Part shown: positions 51,201 through 60,720 of the stretch, one piece after another
Position numbering within the stretch: the first letter of the stretch is position 1
How the letters are laid out: every line of letters begins with the position of its first letter
Source: Onchocerca volvulus
Taxonomy: Eukaryota; Nematoda; Chromadorea; Rhabditida; Onchocercidae
DNA: 64,000 nt
Reading direction: 5' to 3'
Assembly (NCBI GenBank): GCA_000499405.2
Contig: HG738140.1
Span: 13,677,460-13,741,459, forward strand
Notes under the pieces: model-generated
What the model was told of the DNA's origin: nothing
Database searches by the model: none
The model's input: only the letters and a program-made list of their open reading frames with translations
Translations under genes and position numbers: made by a program

Positions 51201-51778
51201 TTTGCTTTGTCCTCTTTGAAAGAAAGAGATCGAAATGAGCGAGATGATTCGAAATGAGACATGATGTTCTCCATAAATACTACTGTGGCCATTTTTAAAT
51301 TCAGTATCTGCAAAACTAAGTAGTAATGCGGAATGTCTCTTAACATTTAGCTCGTTGAGATGGTAATGGTAATGAAACTATAACAATGAAATGGAAATAT
51401 TTTGAGATCAAAAAATGATTGGATTTCTAGCTATTATGGTTTTTACAATTGTTTGTTTTCCATTTCTACCACTTGAATTTTACTAAAATCCTCGCAATCA
51501 ATGATTCTTGATTTGCTTCATGCAAGTAGGACATGTTCATCATAAAACGTTACTACTTTTATTGTAAGATAAAATGGTTCAAATTTTTATTATTTGAAAG
51601 CAAACTTACTATCTCATTTAATTGTTTCTAACTTCAACTTAATTTAAAGTTTCCAAGGATTCGAATTGCATGTTTAAGGTGCGAAAAGCCGGAGAAACTT
51701 AGAGTTTTCAATTTTCATTGTAATTTGAAAAAATGTGGCTTAATAATTTTCTGAAGACAGTTTTCAAATTATCCAATT
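48221..51778. other. Spacer with two unassigned open segments
   Basis: Mostly AT-rich sequence with simple runs (poly-T near 49497-49513). Two long open segments lack an ATG: plus strand about 49771-49962 (FICDYQVGGSCPEIELVTSI, then YPFHKIRLWMWNAFFLSDYC) and minus strand 51066-51307 after TTTTGCAG (TEFKNGHSSIYGEHHVSFRI onward, 79 codons). Either could be an isolated exon; neither has a partner exon or known motif. Confidence 0.25.
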
Positions 51779-52483
51779 ATGAACGATTTAGTTATGGAAG
51801 TTATTCATTATCTGCCATATTCTGCTATTGTAACATTCTGTGATTATCAGTGTGTTAGTCGAGAAAAAAGGTAATTAAGTATGAGATATGTCTAAAAATC
51901 TAAATTTTGTTGAAAAATTTAGTGGCCATCATGCTGTCGTGAAAATATTGCAAATTTGCATGCATTAATACTAGACAAATTGATACTAATAGAATGTCAT
52001 CATTAAGACCGTTTCACACTTTTTCTTGCATCACCAGTCAGAAATATTTTTGAAATATTTGTTCGATTTGAATTAAATCCATCAATTAGTAGTTCAAGTT
52101 ATGGTAGTAAATGATGATCAGTAGCTGTCGTTAATATTATAATATTAAAATCATTGTCATGCTATTTTTTTAATAGGTTCTTTTTTGTCGAATGTAGAAA
52201 TTTCTAAAATGCAGTGAAGAATGAAATTAAAACTCATTTTATGAATTCCAATTGAAATATTGTTGTTATGGAAGCAAAAATGAAATTCGATAACGTATAA
52301 TTTGTAATCATACTTTTCCTGCTTATTTCTAAACTTTCCATCGATAGTTGTTCTTACTTCTATTTGTTTGGCTTGATGTCTTTTTCATCTTCTACTATTT
52401 CATTTACGATTTCAAAAGCAAAGGTTACTGGATTTGATCATATAATGATTGAAGAATGGGCATGGAAAATGAGCATTGAATAA
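51779..52483 (+). pseudogene. F-box-like gene fragment, probably degenerate
   Basis: The ATG at 51779 opens MNDLVMEVIHYLPYSAIVTF, then CDYQCVSREKR, and is cut by a good donor (AAAAAG|GTAATTAAG at 51870). The pattern (LP near the start, I-YLP, VSR near the end) resembles an F-box, the Skp1-binding module of SCF ubiquitin ligases. After a TTTAG acceptor near 51922, the frame WPSCCRENIANLHALILDKL is leucine-rich-repeat-like but out of phase with the first exon. Later open pieces are VRNIFEIFVRFELNP and, at the end, ISKAKVTGFDHIMIEEWAWK to TAA at 52481-52483. The phase conflict and internal stops favour a pseudogene, though missed short exons could rescue it. Confidence 0.4.
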
Positions 52484-52545
52484 TTAACGAAATATGCTAA
52501 TTAATTTCGATTTCCTCTGAAACTATCGCCGAAATATTTAAGGAA

Positions 52546-53452
52546 ATGAACTATTTGTGGTACCTCGTTTGTATATTGACAACGCTGCAAGCTGCTATCC
52601 TTAGAGATGATGCAAACACGAAATTTAAGAAGTGCTGCAAAGCGTACGAACCGTCACTGAAAAATGAAACTGCCGTGAATGAATGCCTCAATAAATACTG
52701 CGACTTCGATGTCCTTTCGCAAACTACTGTAATAACTTTTATATATTCTGATTGTAATTTCTCATCAATTAAACTTCAAGAGGTCACGAAAATAAAAAAA
52801 AAGCATATATTAATAAATCTTGTCTAAAAAATGAACCGGTTAGTTCCATCTTTTATCGAAACTAATCGATTCAAAAAATAAACCCTTCGCATTCTCTAAT
52901 AATGATTTCGTTTCTTTTTTTTTTGTTGTCGTCCTCATCGAATCCTTTTGCAAGAATTTCCCACCATTCACTATGCAAACTTAAAGTCTCATAGTATTTG
53001 ATTTAATTTCTCAATACCAGAAAAATTCATTTGTTGTTTTTCTGGAATGTTCGATAAAACTGAGACTTAGATTATTTTTCACCGTTTGTTGAGACGTGCT
53101 ATCACTTTCAGATACTCGTACTTCTGAAACATTGCGATTGTACCGTTGTCGGTGCTATGTTTTCCTGCGCATCATCTAATTATGATCATACCCAATGTTG
53201 TTTGGTGAGTTCTTTTATTTCAAATTGTTACTACAAAATTTGATTTAAGCTCATTTTAAATAAACAATTTAACTGTTTCTGAATATATATTTGCAGGCTA
53301 ATGGAGTGAGTGGAAAATGTCTGGAATATTGCTCAGCTCATGATGGAGTGCCTCCCAATTATTTGGACTATTTGACATGCCTGGATCATTTTGATACTAT
53401 CAAGCAGTGCTTTCAAAATTATCTAGCAAAAAATCCTGCTATTAAACCTTAA
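52546..53452 (+). CDS. Secreted DB-module protein, three exons (143 aa)
   Basis: Exons are 52546-52728, 53112-53204 and 53297-53452, all joined in phase 0, with donors ACT|GTAATA and TTG|GTGAGT and acceptors TTTCAG and TTTGCAG. Residues 1-17 (MNYLWYLVCILTTLQAA) form a signal peptide. The mature part is one cysteine-rich DB domain with 13 cysteines at about 30, 31, 47, 52, 69, 71, 80, 90, 91, 100, 104, 120 and 130. It shows the family pattern FKKCC near the start, QCC before the GV turn (ANGVSGKC), LEYC, and a final C..H..TIKQC. One N-glycosylation sequon (NET at 40) is visible. DB modules are largely nematode-specific extracellular domains of unknown function. The gene lies between the two copies of the segmental duplication, 63 bp after the F-box-like fragment. 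Confidence 0.9.
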
Positions 53453-55159
53453 ATGAATTTTTTTTGTTTTTCATTATCATTCTGCTTTGTGAATATTACA
53501 AGCTTAATATTATAAAAAAAATTTTAAGGTTCAGAAATTACTTATTTTATCCTGTTATACGTTTTATTTGATGAAATTGATGAAAACTGAACTTTTCATT
53601 CCAAATTTGATATATTTATGTAAAAAAAAAAAGGCTAAAACGGTAAGAGAAATTCAATAAGAAACGTTCTCTTGGCAAGCTTTAACTAGTCAATAGCAGC
53701 TAGTTATAAAGAGATTAGAAATCAGGAATATTGCAACTTCCAAAACAACTTATCTTCAAAATATTTTCGATTGGTATTTCTAATGAAACAACAGCTGTAG
53801 CTGGAAGAAAAGTAACAAAGTTAGAAATAATCAATTGCCCGACTGTAGATATTTCCCTAAGTGTTGAGTACAATTGTCATCAACAATTGATAATAAGACC
53901 GTAAAGCAAAAGTGCGATATAAAGTATAATTGTTATGTATTTTGTAGTTGTACAATGCTCATCTATTATGTCAAATATACTTATCATATTATTGTTGTGA
54001 TAGTTTGAAGATATTAGGAATGATATGATAATATAGCAAGAACGAGCTATCATAATCTCAGTAAATTTTCCTTTAGGATTCGATATTATATAAAGAAATA
54101 TGAATTCACAAGGACTTCGAATTCCTGTAAAAAAAAAAAAAAAAAAAAATGCTGTAAAATTTTGCAAATTTAAATTCCAAAATGTATTAAATATAGTGAT
54201 GAAAAAAGTCCATTAATATTTGAAAAATTGAAACTAAATTTCAAAATTGATTTTCAATTTTTTGTAAAAGTGTCGAAGTAACTACTACTAGTAGTTACTC
54301 ATTTCAATGGTTTGTGATTTTCCCACTCAGTGTTCAAATTACCGTATACCAAACTGCTGAATTAATTTAGTTTTGCATAACCCGTTCCACTCAATCTTCT
54401 TAATTCTGATGGGATTTCTCGTACTCAATTAGGCAAAACAGATGAATCATCCATTCTATTGATTTCATGTGAATTTGTCAAATCATTTAAAACAATATTC
54501 ATGAGAAGTATAGCATTATCACTATCACTGCAATGGTAAAATGAACATTCTGAATGCTTCTACCTTTCTCTTATCTTTTAGAACTTAATTTCCACGTGGA
54601 AATCTTAAATTTTAGAAGAAAAATTAAAATTCAAAAAATTTTTCGCAAAAAATTGTTCCCTTGATTAAAATGAATAGTTCATAAGCTTGAAGTTATGTTT
54701 TTCATCAGAATAATAAAGTGATTGAGTTTGGCAAAAAAAGATAAGAATAATGAAAATTATTTATCAATTGTTTATAATATATAATTTTTGGTGCATGAAA
54801 GTGTCAAGTTTCGGGGGATGATGTTAAATTCTGATTTCATTTGAAATGAAGTTTCACTTATCCGAACCCTATTGTTTGCTCTATTATTGTTGCATTTTCA
54901 TTATTTATGGTTATGTTCGATCATTCGATACTTTTGAACTGTTAAAAAGAAGTGAGCTATTCAATTATCTACTTTGATTTTTGTCTTCATAAGCATTTTC
55001 TTCGTAATCTGTTCTTTTCATAATCTGTCTCTTTGTAAACATTTTCACAATAAACGGATTTGAAAATGTGATTGTCTTAAGGAAAATCTTCAAAATTTTC
55101 ATGAAATATATAATTTATTGAAATTATTTCTTCCGTATACTGCAGGTTTTTTTCTACTC
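53453..55159. other. Spacer downstream of the DB gene
   Basis: AT-rich with a poly-A run at about 54130-54150. The 95-codon minus-strand frame at 53880-54167 starts with a homopolymer-driven phenylalanine run and looks like chance. No exon-like structure was seen. Confidence 0.45.
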
Positions 55160-55546
55160 TTCCACCTTTTTGTTCTAAATTCAAATAAGAAGACAGAGAA
55201 AAGCAGTCCATCTTAAATTTATCTAATATATATTACTAATCTTCTTATTCATTTTATGAAGTATAAATAAATTTTTCGATTCCTCAGTACTTTTCTGATT
55301 TGGCCTTTAAATACCGATTGAATTTCCAATTTACTAATTACTTTCTCACATGTCTTTCATCTGTTTGTGGTAATGAATAAACTTAGATCGTCTGTTGCTA
55401 TATTTATTAGGTTTTTCTACATTTCAGTATTTCAAAAAATTCAGATTTATTCATTTACTGCTATTTGGCAAGTTTTCGGCCTTGTTTAAGATAATTAATT
55501 TTTTCATAATCTCTTGAATTTCCATACGGTTAGCCATGATACTACT

Positions 55547-55610
55547 AAGATCTGGCATATGTTTCATTATCCGATAATAAGATCTGGCATATGTTTCATT
55601 ATCCGATAAA
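55547..55610. repeat. Tandem duplication, 2 x 32 bp, private to duplication copy 2
   Basis: The unit AAGATCTGGCATATGTTTCA plus TTATCCGATAAT occurs twice in a row, nearly identically, where the other copy of the block (about 44777-44807) has it once. It therefore arose after the block duplicated. Confidence 0.85.
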
Positions 55611-55950
55611 TGAGTAATGCCATATCTTTCTGAATGGTTTGAAGATTCTTTGAATAATATCTCGTTGCTTATTAGACATTTTAAATTATATTTTCTAGCA
55701 TTCTGAAAAAGTCATTCATAATTTTTAATGAATGAGATCGGTTTCGCACGCTCTCTTCCTCTCACACTTTTTTCCTATCGTCGAATTAGCGAAATATGAC
55801 TTTTCTAGTAGTGGCTACTTGTTAATTGTTCTAATTAAAGTGAATTTATGTTATCAGTGCCATTATCTCATTATTGCTGTTTCATGTGACACTAATCATT
55901 GATAGCCTAAAGATAGAGCTGTCATAAAAAGCTTTCTCTTCATTGAAAAA

Positions 55951-56160
55951 TTGCTATTTTTGAAAGAGCGAAGGAAAGATACACTTTTCCTGTCTAACTA
56001 TGTGGCCAGTAAGATTATTCGAACTACTAACAGCAAGATTAAAGATTGGTGCCTAGTCGATATATGGATTATTGAAAATCGAAATAATATATTGATAAAT
56101 TCATCGACTAATGAAGTATACGGATGTCTTTTAATTGACAAAAATTGGAATTCCATTTAA
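55951..56160 (+). pseudogene. Conserved 69-codon frame in the duplicated block (copy 2)
   Basis: Same frame as 45218-45427 with one residue change (IKDW for MKDW) and very few nucleotide changes. The downstream 36-codon ATG frame (MEQTFPDSRMILQAKIRF) is also kept, with R/T, Y/F and G/D replacements. No ATG opens the 69-codon frame and no known domain is recognised. Status as exon or relic is open. Confidence 0.35.
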
Positions 56161-57749
56161 TTCTCATTGATTATCCATATTTGCAAATGAATAACAATCG
56201 AATTATCTATAATCTGGGGAGGGGACAGGCTGGTCTAGTATTGATAATCGATTTTTAAACTGCTCTATGCTCTCGTTGTGACACATCTTATAATGGTAAT
56301 CGATGTGACGAGAGAATAATATGGAGCAAACATTTCCGGATTCTCGCATGATACTGCAGGCCAAGATAAGATTCCAAAGTTTATTAAGCATATTCTGCAA
56401 AATTGGAAAGATTCCAAAAGTCGACGAATAATTAGTGTTTTTCCAGTGAACATGTGGCATAAAGCATTACCGTTGAATGGAAAGTTAAAACACACGAAAA
56501 AGCATGACTTATATTGATTTAAATTGAACGAAAAATTTTGTTTTAATTTAAAAAAAAAAAAGAAAAAATTCAAAGAAATAGGTAAAGTTAAATTTAACTT
56601 CCTACAATGTAAAGAATGATGTTATGAAAATGTTTTCATTATTCAGCAACATCATTATCTAGCAATTAATGGGAAGACTATTTTCTGCTTCATTTATTTT
56701 TCACTGATTAATTTGCTTGAAGTTTGGAGATTTTTAATTTTCGTAACTTATTAAATAAATTTTGAACTAAAAATGCCACAAGTATAATTATACTAAAGAT
56801 CATTCAGACTTTGGCGAACTGAATGAACAATGATCAAAATTGCAAACATTGAAGATTGCCAATCAGAAGGGAAAAAGGCGTCTGATTAAAAAGAACTACA
56901 AAAGATTACTCATAATAAGAACAAAAAAATTTAAATTAATGAATTTATTTATTTTATCTTATAGAAATTGATATCATAATTACACTTTATTGAGCAAACA
57001 AACGAAGCTATTTGCACTGTCATTTACATTTTTCAAATGAACGATAGCAATGGAATCAATTAATTAAAACTATGACAATTTTAAAAAAGCATAACGACAG
57101 CAATGCAACTTTGCATGGATTATATCAGATTGGAACATTGAATAATAACCAACAATTGGCGATTAGCTCATTTTTCATAAACATGATAACAGAAGTGTAA
57201 GAGTGATAACTTCTGTCAATTGTCTAGAAAATTAATGCGTTCAAAATTACAAAAGTCGAAGATTTTAAACTGCCGTGCATATTAATAGTTTTATATTTAT
57301 ATTTAATAAGCAAACAAACAACTAATTGCATTATGATTTCATAAAAACAATAAGGACTTCAAAATTTCTCGTATTAGCTAAACGTGAAGAAAAACATGTA
57401 GTTGCATATTAAAGTTTAATATTTTCCTTCCACTTAGAATTGATTCTTTCGTTTTAGCTCAAATTTTCATTCTCTTTTTTCACTTCGGCAATTTTTATAT
57501 CTAAAAATGATATGGACTATTGCAGACATATAATCATCTTTCATTTATATGCAAAGTTAAGGCAGCTTCTTATTCACTGTAAGCGAAATGGAAATGATGA
57601 GAAAATCTGCAATTTCTGTAAAGTTTATTTAAATTTTTTAATGAAATCTTAACTTGGTCATATATTATGCAACTAATAAATGAATAATAAGTTATGCCAA
57701 CAACTATCATAAAAGTATTCATTATTCTAACGATGGTTATTATCACAAT

Positions 57750-57805
57750 TTTAATTATTGAAAATTTTTGTTGCAACATTGCATTCGAATACGCGCATGT
57801 TTAAA
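57750..57805 (+). repeat. Short Helitron-leader-like fragment
   Basis: The stretch GTTGCAACATTGCATTCGAA followed by TACGCGCATGTTT resembles the repeated leader unit of the Helitrons (TTGCTTTCGAATAGGCGCGT in copy 3, TTGCATTTGAATAAACGCAT in copy 2). It is only about 50 bp, so this is a tentative trace. Confidence 0.35.
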
Positions 57806-58051
57806 GCACTCTTTGCTGTGACTATATTCAGTTAAGTGGAAAATATTGGAGAAAAAATTTGATCGAATTGTGATTTGGATTGTAATCTGATTGGATTAGG
57901 GATTGCTTCTTCTTAATATTATGAATATAAGCTAGGTCAGCAATAGATGTCGGCATAGTCTTTTATATCTTGTGTAAAAGAGACGAATCCTGTCGAGGAA
58001 GTTTTATTGATTGATGGAAGAGTAATTTTTCTGTTAATAAATAATGTATGA

Positions 58052-58420
58052 GATGAAAAATAACTTGAATGAATTTATTTTGGCTGATCGACGAAATATT
58101 ATGTCGATAAGAAGTGCCCGTCGTAAGCGTTTCACCGACGTGTTATTTAATTTTTTCATATTATAATATTCAAAATCATTAGCTTGATTTTTTTGAGTAA
58201 CCAGTGATCAAGCTTTTCAATAAGATAATATGCAAAAGTAGTTAGATACTGGCAGTTTTACTCCTTTATCGTATTTGATTTGAATTTATTTTACTAGAGA
58301 TACTTGGAATTTCGAAATTTATTAATTTGAATTTCTTGCAGGTTGCATTGAATCGCTATTATAAATTGGATCGTATGTATTTACGTCTGACACCATTCAA
58401 AACAGAAATTGTTCGCTAAA
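58052..58420 (+). CDS. Possible small two-exon gene of unknown function
   Basis: The terminal exon is convincing. After ATTTCTTGCAG (58341) the phase-0 frame reads VALNRYYKLDRMYLRLTPFK, then TEIVR to a TAA near 58418-58420. The best upstream partner is an ATG frame at about 58052-58141 (MKNNLNEFILADRRNIMSIR, then SARRKRFTD) ending at a weak donor GAC|GTGTTA in matching phase. Together they give about 54 residues, very basic, with no signal peptide or known domain. Another candidate upstream exon (ETNPVEEVLLIDGR before GTAATTTTTC, about 57984-58025) is also phase-compatible. The gene may be longer than shown. I do not recognise it. Confidence 0.35.
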
Positions 58421-60720
58421 ATCCGTTGGTTGTAGGGCTTTATGATATTATATTTGATGAGAAGGCATAGGTTATCCAAGTCTTCGCAATGCCTAAGGCA
58501 TGTTTAGTGCTTCTTGCTTTGTATGACGATAATGCATGCTCATTCCAAAGAGGCAAGAAAGAGAGAAAGGGGAAAATGGATGGATTACTGTATCTACTTC
58601 AGATTTGGCAGAATCAGTATTACAGTAATTTCAGTTGAAAGGGGCTATAATTCGCAATCTTTTGGCTAAAAACTCTAAACTGCCCTCCTCTCGTAAATAT
58701 TTTCAAAAAGTAAGTGTTCAGATATATATTGTAAGAAACAAAGAAGAATAACATTTGCATAATATGGATGAAGGAAAGAGAAAAGAGATAGAAATGAAAG
58801 GAAGATATCTGCATTATTTGGCTTATATTTCAGACATGGCCAAATTCTAATATCTTGGCTAATAAAACCATCGTCAGCAAAAAAAAAAAAAACATAGTTT
58901 AGTCAAAATGATATAGCAATGAGTCATCAATATATTTTTTTTTTATTTTTTAAGAATTATATAAAAAATGAGTGATAGAAGGCCTAAAAGATTAATAATG
59001 GAATGGGCAGATTCTTGAATCAGAATCCAAAGATCTCTTCCATATTCAACGAAACTTTCAATTATTTACATTATTCATTTCTTCCAGTATATCTATCTAT
59101 ACGTTATTCTTCCAATCTAATCAATTTGGTTCATTCTTAGGGAATCGCAGAAATGTTTGGCAGAAATTAAACGATCAATCAGTGACTTACTAAAATTTAA
59201 TATTCTTTGTACTTCATGAAAATTTTTCTTTCTTTTTTTCTGACATTGCACTGTTTTCTGTTAAATTCGATTTTTACCGCACGGTAAAGTGACAACTGAA
59301 GATAATTTTGATGCGAAAATAAAAACGCTCACCTCTGCAAGAACTTAATACTATCGGAAAAAATTAAACAGAAACATCCGTTCTTACCAATTCGGAATAC
59401 TGGAACAGAAAAAAATTTGATTTCATTAAATTTCAAGAATTTCGTTTCTTGTAGACACTAAAAACGAGTGAAATAAACAATAAGTTTAGTTCAAAAAAAG
59501 ATTATTCAGAGTTATGTTCAAGTTTCAAGTCACTAATTACTGTGGATGATGCAGAGAAGATGAAACAAGCATTAAAAAAAACGTATTAGATCTCATCTAA
59601 TCTGAACTAATATTTGAATAATAGACCTTCTCTTTCATTTTCATTACAAAAGTTCTCGCTTCACATTTTTAAAGAAGCCTAATCTTCTAAAACATCAAAT
59701 ATTATAATTAATTCTTCAATGCAAATAATAAATTTTGTTGATTTTAACGTCATTTATTGCTTAATAATGATATGCTAATTGTAAATATAATCAAGTCAAA
59801 ATCAAATCGAATAAAAGAATATTTAAGATTGTCGCTCGAGATTCGCTATTGCGGGGAAATTCATCGCTAAGGAAGGAAGAGAATATTACATTAGTACAAA
59901 TATAACAATCAATATATGGTTATAATCACAAAAGTTTAATTTAACTTTTGAAAAATGAATGAAATTCGAGAATATTTAAAATCATCCATAAAGCAAAGTC
60001 CTTCTTTACAGAAAATCATATTTAAAGTTGTTTTGTTTTTAAGCAAGAAAATCAGCTCATTTTCTTGTGGAAAAATTAATATTGTAAGTGAAGAAAGTTT
60101 CCATCATATTGAATTCTTAAGCTGCTGTTTAATAAGAATATTATAAACCAGTTTCTTTTCCACCAAATGTTGAATTTTTGCATCCATAAGAGTGTATCAT
60201 AACAAAATAGTATTGCGATTTAATTAGTCAACTGTAATTTATGTTCAAACGAATCTTTCCTCACATACGACCAAAAAGAAAATTGTTCATTTTGCGATTC
60301 TTTTCAAGTAGATAAAATTAACATATCTTAGAGGAGGGGAAAAAGAAATGTAGTTAATTTAGTGAAACCTAATGACTTCTTAATGTAGGATCTCACGAGA
60401 TTTATCTAGCAATAAATCTCGTAATTCATTGGAATATCGCTAAGTAAATCGCTAAATCATCAAAAGCCCATAAATATGACTTGGTTTTCGATATATGTTC
60501 ACTTTTGAGACTAAATTGTTAAGTTTCATAACGATTTCGAGATTACGGTATTACGGAAAATGTTCCTATTCATATTAATGACACTTCTTATTTATCTAGA
60601 ATGAACTGGCTTTTCAGATAAATAGCACCAATAAATGCAAAACAATAACTGAGATCTTTATTGAGAATAAAATACAAGATTCGAGTTCAATAATGAATTG
60701 AAAGAAAATAAGCTAAAATA
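58421..60720. other. Spacer between the small plus-strand candidate and apn-1
   Basis: AT-rich, with a 63-codon ATG plus-strand frame at 59955-60146 (MNEIREYLKSSIKQSPSLQK at its start, then low-complexity). It has no splice partner I can support. No other exon-like structure was seen. Confidence 0.4.

Larger units (their letters stand above)
55160..57600. repeat. Segmental duplication, copy 2
   Basis: Second copy of the block at 44420-47720, same orientation. The 69-codon frame at 55951-56160 is almost unchanged. This copy carries a private 32-bp tandem duplication (55547-55610). It lacks the roughly 790 bp that in copy 1 hold the intact family exon, and right of 56640 the similarity drops. 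The reverse strand at about 57360-57500 contains the KIAEVKKENEN segment shared with copies A and B of the multi-copy family. Confidence 0.8.
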
